From assembly GCA_017503465.1 (NCBI GenBank), contig JAFVSY010000095.1:1-42754 (forward strand): DNA of 42,754 bases, written 5' to 3'. Under the pieces are notes generated by a model. That model had not been told where the DNA came from and did no database searches. It saw nothing but the letters and a program-made list of their open reading frames with translations. The stretch comes from Tidjanibacter sp. GTDB lineage: Bacteria; Bacteroidota; Bacteroidia; Bacteroidales; Rikenellaceae. Positions 18,453-27,463 of this stretch are shown here, piece after piece (the stretch's first letter is position 1; each line of letters begins with the position of its first letter). The translations under genes and the position numbers were made by a program.

Positions 18453-21248
18453 CTATTTAAACTGCCACTGAACATAAACTTGGTCACCAGCAGCAAAATT
18501 GCCTTGGAAACCAATGCGGTGGTAGCCGGCAAGTTCACCCGTCAGTTCCTCCACAAATGGAGCCATAGTCATATTGGCACTGTCGGTACACACCATCATT
18601 GTTGTCGTTCCGTTATTTACAACCTTACAGTTTTTCGACACAAATTTAATACTCATCTCAACCCCATTTTGTACAAGTTTGAGGTTTGTGCCCTTATTGG
18701 TTACCGCTACCGCAGGAGGAGTGATAATCTGCCAACGATAGGTGCAGGCCTTCTGAACTTGGAACTTATCATAAACGGTCAGGTAGCCCACAGCATTACC
18801 ATTGGCATCGTTGAACATATAGTCGCGCACCATATTGTCGGCACCAATACCAAGAATGTACTTATTGGCCTTTTTGCCCTCTTTCTCGATACCACAGAGT
18901 TGCCAACGAGTGTAGTATTTTCCTTTTGTACCCCAAGGGCTATCTCCCCAAGTGGAGTCGAGGAATGTTTTACCATCATAGTGAGAGGGAACCCAAGTGG
19001 TACCTCCGTCAGTACTGATATTGGGTACGTTGTGGTTGTAGTTGTTGTAGCGTGCCACATTCCATCTCTGCGAAGTGGTGGCATAGTCCCAGAATTTTGC
19101 ACCAATCTCATTAGCATAGGCAGCCTCATCGCCACCACCGAGGTCGCACACCCAACGCATACCTTTGTAGTCATAGACAAACGAGCCACCATCCTTCTGT
19201 GCACGATTGGTATTGGCAAGACCGCCCTTGATACCGATGTAGGCTTGTGCATTGTAGGTGGCCTCATCCTTGGGGGTGAGAATCATTACGGCAGGCATAC
19301 CGGTTGCTCTCACACCATCCTCGGCCATAAAGTAGGCACTCTTTGCACCTGCGTTAGGTGCAGCGGGAGTGGCGGTTGCCTGACTTGCATCCATCAGAGC
19401 AAAGATGGTGGGCAGCAGGCGGAATTCGCTGAAACTCTCCTTGTAGGCACCCTTGTCATAGAGTTGCTTCTCGTTGTAGAGCAGATTTACGTCTTTCTCC
19501 TTGCGAGCAAAGAACCAGTTGGGCAATTTGGGTTCCCACTCCTCTTGTGCATCGCCATAGTTGAATACTTTACCCGAGGAGCCAATCATAAAGAGGGCCC
19601 AAGTTGCACTTCCTGCCAAACCGGTGCTCTTGGTATAAAGACCACCATCGGTGGCAAAGATTTTCTCCAAGGCGGTGATGAGGATGGCCTCATAGGTGGT
19701 CGAGTGTGCCCAGTGGTCATAGCCCTCATTGTAGGCACCATAAACATCGTAGGGCACAAAGCCACTTGCAAGGTTGGCAGCCACAGCACCATCAACGAGG
19801 GCAGCGGCAGCAGCCTTACCCTTTTCGTAGGTGGCCAAACCTGCCAACACGGCAGCCGAGTTGCAGATGGCATTGGTGGAGTTGTTGGTGGTGGAGGTGA
19901 GGGTGGCGGCGTTGGTGGTCAGTGCCTCCAAAGCTGCCTCACGAGTGGTGGCATTCAGGTCGTAGTGCAACCAGTCGTAGCCCAAAGCCACTGCGGTGGT
20001 CAGTTCGGCCACATCGATAATCCAGTTCTCGCCATTCCAATCGGTCCAACCACACACAGCGTTGATGTCCTTCTCGGCCTGAATGAGATACTCGGCCTTA
20101 TTGGTCATTCGGTAGCCATAGGAGAGGAACAAAATACGCTCCAAAGCCTTCTCGCTGACGGCGGTCAAACGATTATAAACCAAAGCCTTGCTCAAATCGC
20201 CCTCGCCCAAAATCTCCTCGCAACGAGCCAAAATGGTCTCGTGGAATTGTTTGGCCACAGCATTGGTCTGCACGGTGGTTTTCAGGGTTTTGAGGTCGTC
20301 TGCGTTGATGAGCAAGCGGGGGTGAGCCGCAGCCTCCAATTTGGCATAGTCGAAGGTGCCGGTGGGGGTAGCCGAAGTGTCATCGGCACTCTCGCCTGCG
20401 AGCCCGTCAATGGCAATCACTGCTTGGCTGCCTGCGGGCAGACCTGCTGCGGGCACAGCCTTCTTGAAAATCTCCTCGCCATTGAGCACAATGGCCAAGG
20501 TCTTGCCTGCGTGGCCCGGGGTAACGGGCACATAGAGGGTGGTTGCGGTGGTCGAAATCACCTCGGGACCCTCCACAACAGTGGTGTTGCTACCGCTATT
20601 GAGAGTGAGCGCACCGTTGGTGAGGTTCAGAGTGCCCTCGCCATTGATTTTCTCTCCCTCCTCGGCAACCACTTCAAGGCTCTCCACAGCCAGAGTGCCA
20701 TCAGCAGTCGAAAGGCGCACCTCCAACACTGCCAATGCGTGGGCGAAATTAAGACCAACGCCATCAGCCTTTACACTGGTGGCCGAAGCATAGAGCAGGT
20801 CGGCAGCAGCAGCCTCGGCCAACGAGCCATCGGTGGTGGCAGGCACTGCAAAGGGTACAGCATCCGCAGTGGCAGCCTCGGCAGCGTAGGGATAGTAGGC
20901 ATAGAAAGTGTGCTCGCTACTCTCATCTTTCCACGAGATGGGCGAAGTGGAGGTAAAGTGTACCTGTGCGCCCTCCTCGGCGGGAGTGTAGAGAACATTG
21001 GCACTCTCGGTGAGAGTCTCGAAGATACCGATTTGGTCGGCACTCTTCCAAGTGGTGGCCAACACGCCACCATTTTCGGCATTGGGTGTGAGCAGAGTGC
21101 GTGAGCAGTCGGTTGCCACGCCCTCAAACACCACCGCACCGGCGGGGAGATTGGTCTCGGGACCAATCTCCTCTGCGGGTTCGTTTACGCAGGCGAAAGC
21201 CACCATTGCGGCTCCCAACACTGCTATGTATTTCACAAACTTTTTCAT
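18453..21248 (-). CDS. Lipoprotein fusing a fimbrillin-like domain to a heparinase II/III-type lyase
   Basis: The 931-aa protein has a lipoprotein signal (C20 in MVAFAC). Residues about 30-285 look like a Bacteroidales fimbrillin (Mfa/Fim-like) domain, with TTWKSADQIGIFET, HTFYAYYPY, ADLLYA and LNFAHALAVLEVRL. After a linker SADDTSATPTG, residues about 298-931 match the heparinase II/III architecture: an alpha toroid with HPRLLI, SYGYRMT and CGWTDWNGENW, then a C-terminal beta-sandwich with DGGSFVYDYKGMRWVCDLG. It is a close paralogue of the next gene. Compared with the two other lyases here, WNQVCNGG is replaced by TNAICNSA, YGT by HST, and the H of HxDxGSF is Q684. Catalysis may therefore be altered or lost. 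It is probably surface-exposed. Confidence 0.85.
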   Translation of the reverse strand: MKKFVKYIAVLGAAMVAFACVNEPAEEIGPETNLPAGAVVFEGVATDCSRTLLTPNAENGGVLATTWKSADQIGIFETLTESANVLYTPAEEGAQVHFTSTSPISWKDESSEHTFYAYYPYAAEAATADAVPFAVPATTDGSLAEAAAADLLYASATSVKADGVGLNFAHALAVLEVRLSTADGTLAVESLEVVAEEGEKINGEGTLNLTNGALTLNSGSNTTVVEGPEVISTTATTLYVPVTPGHAGKTLAIVLNGEEIFKKAVPAAGLPAGSQAVIAIDGLAGESADDTSATPTGTFDYAKLEAAAHPRLLINADDLKTLKTTVQTNAVAKQFHETILARCEEILGEGDLSKALVYNRLTAVSEKALERILFLSYGYRMTNKAEYLIQAEKDINAVCGWTDWNGENWIIDVAELTTAVALGYDWLHYDLNATTREAALEALTTNAATLTSTTNNSTNAICNSAAVLAGLATYEKGKAAAAALVDGAVAANLASGFVPYDVYGAYNEGYDHWAHSTTYEAILITALEKIFATDGGLYTKSTGLAGSATWALFMIGSSGKVFNYGDAQEEWEPKLPNWFFARKEKDVNLLYNEKQLYDKGAYKESFSEFRLLPTIFALMDASQATATPAAPNAGAKSAYFMAEDGVRATGMPAVMILTPKDEATYNAQAYIGIKGGLANTNRAQKDGGSFVYDYKGMRWVCDLGGGDEAAYANEIGAKFWDYATTSQRWNVARYNNYNHNVPNISTDGGTTWVPSHYDGKTFLDSTWGDSPWGTKGKYYTRWQLCGIEKEGKKANKYILGIGADNMVRDYMFNDANGNAVGYLTVYDKFQVQKACTYRWQIITPPAVAVTNKGTNLKLVQNGVEMSIKFVSKNCKVVNNGTTTMMVCTDSANMTMAPFVEELTGELAGYHRIGFQGNFAAGDQVYVQWQFK

Positions 21249-21288
21249 TGCAATATATATGTTCTATCGGGTTAGTTGCTCTTTGGAC

Positions 21289-23337
21289 TTATTTCTCGGG
21301 GAAGGAAACGTGGAGTTTAACCTCATCGCCCTGTACAAAGTTACCCTCGAAACCAATCACGTGGTAGCCCTCAAACTCGCCGGTCAGAGGCTCAACAAAG
21401 GCAACCATTTTGGGATTGGTGTTGGTATTAACAACCATCTGCTCGCCATTGAGGTAGCAGTTCTTGGTGGTCAGTTTCAGACGGCGGCTGCTACCATCAG
21501 GCAGGGTAAGTTTTACGTTGGTATTCATATTCTGGACAACGATCTCTTTGGGAACAACACACTGCCAACGGTAGGTGCAATCTTTCAGCACGTCAAACTT
21601 CTCCCAGATGCTCAACTGGCCGGCAGCATTAAACTGGAAGTCGCGCTCCAAAGGCCTTGTAGCATCATCAATGCGGCTCACATAGGGAGCAGCATTGTCG
21701 CTATTGACGCCACCCATATTCCAACGAGTGTAGTTCTTGCCGTTCGCACCCCAAGGACTGTCGGCCCACGCGGTGTTGAGAGTGGTCATACCATCGGTAG
21801 CAGCGGTGGGTTTGGTGGTTGCGCCAACCTCATAGAAGTTGGGCACGTTGTGGGCCAAGTTGCTGTATGCCCAAGCGGAGGTCCACCTTGCCGAGCCGGT
21901 AGAGTAGTTGTGGTAGTCGGCACCGGCAGCCTCGGCATAGGCAGCCTCGTTGCCTGCGCCCAAGTCGGTTACAAGACGCACACCCTTGAAGTCATACACA
22001 AACGAGCCGTTGTCTTGGTGACCGTTGTAGCCGTTGGCAGAGCCACCCTTCACAGCGTAGTAGGAATCAACGCCCTCGTCGGTGGAGAACACTGCAACGA
22101 AAGCCATACCATCGGCAGCCTCGCCATTGTTGTCGCAATACCAGTAGTGGCTGGTGGGGGCAGCAGGAATCTTGGTTGCCTGTGCGGGGTCCATCAGTGC
22201 GAAAATTGCGGGCAACAAGCGGTACTCGCTGAAACGGCCCTTGTAGGAGACGCCATCGTTGTAGAGTTTCTTCTCAACGTGGAGATACTTGGTGTCGTTC
22301 TCCTTGCGAGCGAAGAACCAGTTGGCCAGTTTGGGCTCGGCCTTCTCCTGTGCGTTGCCATAGTTGAACACATTGCCCGAGGTACCAACCATAAAGAGAG
22401 CCCACTCGGCACTCTTAACAAACGACTCGCTGGTAGCATACAAACCACCATCGTTGGCAAACACGGCCTCCAATGCGCTAATCAACATAGCCTCATAGGT
22501 GGTGGCGTGTGCCCAGATGTCGTAGCCCTCAACGTAGGCACCTGCGTGGCCATAGGGTGCAAAACCGCCCTTCTTGTTGGCAGCCACTGCATCGTCAAGC
22601 AGTTTTGCTGCGGTAGCCTTGCTACCATTGTCATACATCGCCAGTGCAGCCAAACCGGCAGCAGCGTTGCAGATGGCATTGGTGGAGTTCTCTGCCTCGG
22701 TAACGAGTGCAGGAGCGTGTGCTTTCAGTGCAGCCAAAGCAGCCGTGCGGGTTGCCTCGCTAAGGTTGTCGTAGAGCCAGTCGTAGCCCAAAGCCACAGC
22801 AGCGGTAAGTTCGGCAGCATCAATAACATAGTTCCCACCATTCCAATCGGTCCAACCACACACAGCATTGATATCCTTCTCGGCCTGAGTGAGATACTCG
22901 GCTTTCTGGGTGGTACGGTAGCCATAGGAGAGGAAGAAAATGCGCTCCAAGGCCTTCTCTGCCACGGTGGTCAGGCGTTTGTTCACCAAATCGTTGGCAA
23001 GGTCGCCCTCGGTGAGAATTTCATCGCAACGCTCTATGATGCTGGTGTTGAAAATCTTTGCAGCAGGATTGCTGGCCAAAGCACCCGATTGGAGTGCAGT
23101 CATAGCCTCGGCAGAGATGAGCACGCGAGGGTGAGCAACTGCATCGAGTTTGGTGTAGTCAAACGAGCCCGTAGGAGTTGCCTCGCTGTCGGGTCCGGGT
23201 GTGGGTTTGTCGGGGTCGGGGGTAGGTTTGACATCTTCCTTACCTGGGTCTTGGGGGTCTTTAATTTCGGGGTCCTCGCAGGAGACCATTGTTAAAGCGG
23301 CCAAAAGTGTAGCGGCAAAAACTGCAATTTTTTTCAT
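21289..23337 (-). CDS. Heparinase II/III-type lyase, lipoprotein
   Basis: This 682-aa lipoprotein has C20 in LTMVSC, followed by acidic EDPEIKD (like a surface-export signal) and a Pro/Asp linker KPTPDPDKPTPGPD. The lyase part starts at TGSFDYTKLDAVAHPRVLI. The toroid has SYGYRTTQKAEYL, CGWTDWNGGNY and ALGYDWLYDNLS. The central motif is TNAICNAA, with WAHATTYE about 50 residues later. The zinc-site elements are HQDNGSF, VTDLGAG and AHNVPNF, all with the expected ligand residues. It shares long stretches with the fimbrillin-fused protein downstream, also at DNA level (around 20040 and 22850), which points to a local duplication. It probably cleaves a uronate-containing glycan at the cell surface. 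Confidence 0.87.
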   Translation of the reverse strand: MKKIAVFAATLLAALTMVSCEDPEIKDPQDPGKEDVKPTPDPDKPTPGPDSEATPTGSFDYTKLDAVAHPRVLISAEAMTALQSGALASNPAAKIFNTSIIERCDEILTEGDLANDLVNKRLTTVAEKALERIFFLSYGYRTTQKAEYLTQAEKDINAVCGWTDWNGGNYVIDAAELTAAVALGYDWLYDNLSEATRTAALAALKAHAPALVTEAENSTNAICNAAAGLAALAMYDNGSKATAAKLLDDAVAANKKGGFAPYGHAGAYVEGYDIWAHATTYEAMLISALEAVFANDGGLYATSESFVKSAEWALFMVGTSGNVFNYGNAQEKAEPKLANWFFARKENDTKYLHVEKKLYNDGVSYKGRFSEYRLLPAIFALMDPAQATKIPAAPTSHYWYCDNNGEAADGMAFVAVFSTDEGVDSYYAVKGGSANGYNGHQDNGSFVYDFKGVRLVTDLGAGNEAAYAEAAGADYHNYSTGSARWTSAWAYSNLAHNVPNFYEVGATTKPTAATDGMTTLNTAWADSPWGANGKNYTRWNMGGVNSDNAAPYVSRIDDATRPLERDFQFNAAGQLSIWEKFDVLKDCTYRWQCVVPKEIVVQNMNTNVKLTLPDGSSRRLKLTTKNCYLNGEQMVVNTNTNPKMVAFVEPLTGEFEGYHVIGFEGNFVQGDEVKLHVSFPEK

Positions 23338-23371
23338 ATTATTGTTCGTTTTTTTAGATTAGTTTTTTTTG

Positions 23372-23500
23372 TTACAAAGTCTCCCAGCCCTCAAAGAGAA
23401 CGTACTCATCCACCTCGCTAAGGCTGGTTGCGATACCTGCCGACACCGAGATTTCCTCAATCTCCACGGCAGGCGGTGCGTACAAAGTTTTCTGTTTCAT
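23372..23500 (-). CDS. 42-aa micro-protein inside the PUL operon
   Basis: An ATG at 23500 opens a 42-codon frame ending in TAA at 23372. The product begins MKQKTLYAPPAVEIEEI, continues SVSAGIATSLSEVDEY and ends FEGWETL. It sits 29 bp behind one lyase gene and 34 bp ahead of the next, on the same strand, filling most of an otherwise unexplained gap. I recall a large, poorly described group of 40-80-aa Bacteroidales peptides with the same start pattern (MKK-x-Y-x-x-P-x-VE followed by a Gly-Ile/Phe and Ser). No signal peptide or membrane segment is seen. Its function is unknown. Confidence 0.65.
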   Translation of the reverse strand: MKQKTLYAPPAVEIEEISVSAGIATSLSEVDEYVLFEGWETL

Positions 23501-23529
23501 AGTTAATAATATGTTTGTAAGAATAAATG

Positions 23530-25596
23530 TTAGTACCTATTCTTGGAGAAGATAACCGACACATTCATTGTCTCCTCCGGAGCAAGTTGCAACTCATAAG
23601 CAACGATTTCGATGCCGGTGTTGGGCTCATCCCACGAATTGGGGCCTTGGGCCGGATAGGTCATCAGCTTGAGTCGCTTTGAGGGGTCCAAAGTGCCCTT
23701 GTCGTGGTTGATTTTGAATGTGAGGTAGAGTGTCTGACCTGCCTGTTCGAGCTTGACGTGTGTGTCATCTTCGATGGTAACCGTTGAGGGGGTAACCATA
23801 GTCCAACGCACTGTGGGGTTCTTACCCGGGCAAGCGGTCATCCAGTCGGTAACCATCATATCCTCGTTGTTGTTGATGAACTCGGCAACCCTTGTGGGCG
23901 AGTCATACTGCGGGAAGTTCTTGTTGGTTGCAACATCGTGGTTGTTACCATCGAAGTTGTAGCCATACATAGTGAACTTACCTCCGAGTTGGCCCGGATT
24001 GTCGTCAAACCACTGTGGAACGATGAAGGCCTTGCTGGTACAGTTGTGCTTGGTGCCGTTGATGGTGATGACGTTGTGTCCGAAGTTGTTCAGGCGGAAG
24101 ACATCCCACCTTCTGGATGTTTTGGTCATATCCCACAACTGTCCACCAATGGCAGTGTTGGTGTCGCCATAGGTAGGTCTGCCGAGGTCCATAGCCCACC
24201 TCACGCCATAGGCGTCATAGACAAAACTACCTCCGTCCAAGTGGGCGTGGGTGCGGTTGGAACGACCGCCCACAATGCCGAGGAATTTGTCGCTCTCCGA
24301 CATTGTCCAGTCGGTGTGGATAATCACCTGAGGAACACCGGTGTTGCTGTCGCCATCGGGTGCCCACCAGAGTTGTTTGGTGGGTTTTACGGGCTCGCTC
24401 TTGACGTGGTCGAAGTTCATCATTGCAAACAGGGTAGCCAACAGACGGCCCTCGTCGAGTTCGTCGCAGTATTTGCGTTCTTTGATGAGCATCTTCTCCA
24501 CAAAGAGCAGCGAGGGGTCGTTTTGCTTTTTGGCGAAGTACCACATAGGGAACTTACCCATCCACTCCTCGTCGGCATCGGCATAGTTGAACGCCTTGCG
24601 CGAGGGGCCCAACATATGGAGCATCCACTCGGCTGTCTTCTGGAAGCCTTGGCTGTGGGAGTACAGACCTGCTGCATCATCGCCGAAGATTTTCTCCAAC
24701 GCACACATCATCAGCACCTGATAGGTGGTACCATAGCCCCAATAGAGGTAGCCTTCGTTGTAGGCACCGCTGTCGCCATAGGCTGTGTAGCCATATTGTT
24801 TGTTGCTGGCGAGGCTCTGCTCAATCATCTCCACAGCACGAGCCTTGTTTTTCTCATACATAGCAAGGGCGGAGATAATCATACCTCCGTTGCAGACCTG
24901 ATTCCAGTTGGCTTTGTTTTTGAGGAACGACTGCCCTTTGGTTTTGCTGAAAGCATACTCCTCAATCTTACGGCGAGCAAGCTCTCGGGTGGCTGGTTTG
25001 AGGTCATTGTAGAGCCAGTCCAAACCGATTGCCACGCCTGTTGCCATCTCGGCCACATCGAGGAAGTGGTCGTGGTGCCAATCCTGAAACTCACACACGT
25101 TGTTGATGAGCCTCTCGGCCTTGGCCAAGTAGGCGTAGTTACCCGTCATACGGTAGGCATAGGCGAGTTGGGTGATGCGAGTGAGTGCATTACGCGACAC
25201 ATTGAGAATACTGCCGCCCGAAATGGTGTACTTCAAGTCCGTATAGCCGACATACTTGTCGCATCGCTCCAAGATGGTCTCGTGAACATACTTTGTGAAG
25301 TCGGTGGAGAGCACCTTCTCTTTGAGTTCTACCCAATCGGCTGCGGTGTAGAGAATACGTGGGTGAGGTGCTGCATCGAGTTTGGAGTAGTCGAGTGAGC
25401 CCTTCGGGGTTGCCGAAGTGTCATCGGGAGTCTCCACCCCCGTGTTGGTGCCACCTGTGTTGGTGCCACCCTGCTCCACATCGGGGTTGGGCTTTGGTTT
25501 GGGTTTTGGTACAGGCTCAACCTCCTCTCCACAAGCCCACAGACTTACAGATATCAGGAGTGTGAGTAGCCAAGTTGTCATTCGTTTGATTTTCAT
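23530..25596 (-). CDS. Heparinase II/III-type lyase, lipoprotein with long linker
   Basis: This 688-aa lipoprotein has C22 in VSLWAC, followed by GEEVEP and a long unstructured Pro/Lys then Gly/Thr/Asn linker up to about residue 60, as expected for display on the cell surface. The linker ends in DDTSATPKG, as in the fimbrillin-fused lyase. The catalytic part has HPRILYT, CEFQDWHHDHFLDVAEMATG, ANWNQVCNGG and YWGYGTTYQ. The zinc-site elements are HAHLDGGSF, AMDLGRP and GHNVITI, all complete. It belongs with the next gene to the subclass with a Tyr in the YGT motif. It is predicted to be an active uronate-specific lyase, but the substrate family number cannot be fixed without a search. Confidence 0.88.
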   Translation of the reverse strand: MKIKRMTTWLLTLLISVSLWACGEEVEPVPKPKPKPNPDVEQGGTNTGGTNTGVETPDDTSATPKGSLDYSKLDAAPHPRILYTAADWVELKEKVLSTDFTKYVHETILERCDKYVGYTDLKYTISGGSILNVSRNALTRITQLAYAYRMTGNYAYLAKAERLINNVCEFQDWHHDHFLDVAEMATGVAIGLDWLYNDLKPATRELARRKIEEYAFSKTKGQSFLKNKANWNQVCNGGMIISALAMYEKNKARAVEMIEQSLASNKQYGYTAYGDSGAYNEGYLYWGYGTTYQVLMMCALEKIFGDDAAGLYSHSQGFQKTAEWMLHMLGPSRKAFNYADADEEWMGKFPMWYFAKKQNDPSLLFVEKMLIKERKYCDELDEGRLLATLFAMMNFDHVKSEPVKPTKQLWWAPDGDSNTGVPQVIIHTDWTMSESDKFLGIVGGRSNRTHAHLDGGSFVYDAYGVRWAMDLGRPTYGDTNTAIGGQLWDMTKTSRRWDVFRLNNFGHNVITINGTKHNCTSKAFIVPQWFDDNPGQLGGKFTMYGYNFDGNNHDVATNKNFPQYDSPTRVAEFINNNEDMMVTDWMTACPGKNPTVRWTMVTPSTVTIEDDTHVKLEQAGQTLYLTFKINHDKGTLDPSKRLKLMTYPAQGPNSWDEPNTGIEIVAYELQLAPEETMNVSVIFSKNRY

Positions 25597-25610
25597 AGCC
25601 TTTTATGAGT

Positions 25611-27434
25611 TTATTTAACTTCTTTCAGTGTTACCTTCACCTTCACCGACTCTCCCGCAGGCACTTTGTAGTCGAACACAATACGACAAGTGCCCGTGTT
25701 GGCATAGTCGAAGTAGTTGGGCGACACATTGTCCCACACGTGCAGGTTTACCTCAACGGGGGCGTCAACCTTCACCTCCATCCTCTTTCCATCGGCGGTG
25801 AGGATGAATGTGTTCTTATCGCCTACCACAGCCTCTGCCGGAGTACACATAGTCCAACGTATGGTTTGCTCCTGCTGGCCGCCCACAACATTGTCGGTTA
25901 CACACAACTTCTTGCCATTGTGCAACACCACACTTCGGGTTGCGCCACCCACGGCATCGCCCAACACAGCACCGAGGTCTACCTCGGCACCCTTTTTGGT
26001 GCGGGTGTTCCAAGTGCGGGTGATTTCGGCCTTGCCATCCACAATGTGGTTGGCGCCATCAAGGGTGAGAGTGTTGTGTGCATCGGGGCCTATGCGATAG
26101 ACATCCCAACGCTGGGAGTTTTGTGTCATATTCCACAGGTCCACACCCTCTTTTTCGAGGCTGTAATATGCCTGCATACCGAGGTCCATAGCCCACCTTA
26201 CGCCGTCATACTCAAAGACAAACGAGCCGGCGTCCATATGTGAGTGGGAGAAACTTGCGAGTCCGCCCTTGATGCCGAGATAGGTGTCGTTGGGGCTTGT
26301 CCAGCCACTACGATAGATGTAGAGAGGGTTGATACCATCACTCTCCCACACTGTTTCGGTGGGAGGGGTGATGTTGCTCAAATCCACCCTTGAAGCAAAA
26401 ATAAGCAAGCAGGGCAGGTGCCTCTCTTCGTTGTACTCGCCAAAGTCGGTGTTAGCATCGGCGAGGTATTTCATTTCGAGCCACATAAGCGATGGGTCGC
26501 CGGTCTTGTAGGCAAACCACGGCATCATAATATTGCTGTATGCTCGTGGGTTGGCATCCGAGAAGCAGAAACAATCGCCACTCGGGGCGGTCATAAACTG
26601 CACAAAACGAGCCGAGCGCAACAGTCCGGGAGCCTCGTTGAGGCCACTTGCGTGTCCGAGGACTGTTTCGAGGGCATCGTTGAGCAACACCTGATAGGAG
26701 GTGCCGTAGGTCCAATATTGGAAACCTTCGGGATAGGCGCCATCGGGAGCATAGTTTTGCAGTGCAAGGTTGATTGACCCCAGAGCCTTGTCCACAATCA
26801 CTTTGGCCAATTCGGGCTCATCCTCGGCAATGGCGAGCGCAGCACACACAAGTCCACCATTGCAGACCTGATTCCAATTGGTCTTTGAACGGTAGAATTT
26901 TGCCTGCTTCGTTTGGGCCACATTGAGTGCCTTGTCAATCATTCCCTTGCGAATGGTGGCACGACTCTGCTCGGAAAGGCCGTCATAGAGCCAATCATAG
27001 CCTATGGCGAGTCCGAAAGCCATTTCGCCAACATCCAGGAAGTGGCTTGGGTTCCAGTCGCTGAACTCACAAGCGGCCAACATCTCCTGTTCGGCACGTT
27101 GCAGATAGGCCACATTGCCCGTCATTCGGTAGCCATAGGAGAGGTAGAGTGTCCTTTTGAGTACGGCGCGCGACACATCGAGGAGCCTCTTGCCGGTTTT
27201 TATTCGAGTGGATGTCGGCTTGTCAAGTGTAGCATCGCAAAAGCGTAAGATGCGCTTGTGTATCCCCATCATTTCGGGGTGCGTAGCGATGAGCCTTTCC
27301 ACCTGCGCCTCACCACCCTCCTGCCAGAGCAGACGAGGGTGGGAGGGGAGGTTGGTGTAGTCATACGCCTGAGCACGAAGAGCGCCCACGCCAACAAGCA
27401 ACATCAATGCTACTACTGTGAGAATTCTTTTCAT
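25611..27434 (-). CDS. Heparinase II/III-type lyase, periplasmic
   Basis: The 607-aa protein has a type I signal peptide (MKRILTVVAL to LRAQA) and no lipidation cysteine, so it is probably soluble in the periplasm, unlike its three paralogues. The mature protein starts directly with the lyase domain (YTNLPSHPRLLW). The toroid has LYLSYGYRMTGN, CEFSDWNPSHFLDVGEMAFG, KTNWNQVCNGG (185-194) and YWTYGTSYQ (240-248). The beta-sandwich has HSHMDAGSF, AMDLGMQ and AHNTLTL. All presumed catalytic and zinc-ligand positions are kept. It is the first enzyme gene after susD (29 bp gap) and ends 14 bp before the next lyase. It would degrade imported oligosaccharides to unsaturated di- or trisaccharides for GH88. 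Confidence 0.9.
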   Translation of the reverse strand: MKRILTVVALMLLVGVGALRAQAYDYTNLPSHPRLLWQEGGEAQVERLIATHPEMMGIHKRILRFCDATLDKPTSTRIKTGKRLLDVSRAVLKRTLYLSYGYRMTGNVAYLQRAEQEMLAACEFSDWNPSHFLDVGEMAFGLAIGYDWLYDGLSEQSRATIRKGMIDKALNVAQTKQAKFYRSKTNWNQVCNGGLVCAALAIAEDEPELAKVIVDKALGSINLALQNYAPDGAYPEGFQYWTYGTSYQVLLNDALETVLGHASGLNEAPGLLRSARFVQFMTAPSGDCFCFSDANPRAYSNIMMPWFAYKTGDPSLMWLEMKYLADANTDFGEYNEERHLPCLLIFASRVDLSNITPPTETVWESDGINPLYIYRSGWTSPNDTYLGIKGGLASFSHSHMDAGSFVFEYDGVRWAMDLGMQAYYSLEKEGVDLWNMTQNSQRWDVYRIGPDAHNTLTLDGANHIVDGKAEITRTWNTRTKKGAEVDLGAVLGDAVGGATRSVVLHNGKKLCVTDNVVGGQQEQTIRWTMCTPAEAVVGDKNTFILTADGKRMEVKVDAPVEVNLHVWDNVSPNYFDYANTGTCRIVFDYKVPAGESVKVKVTLKEVK

Positions 27435-27463
27435 AGCGTGTGTTGTTTGCTGAGAAGATAGGA

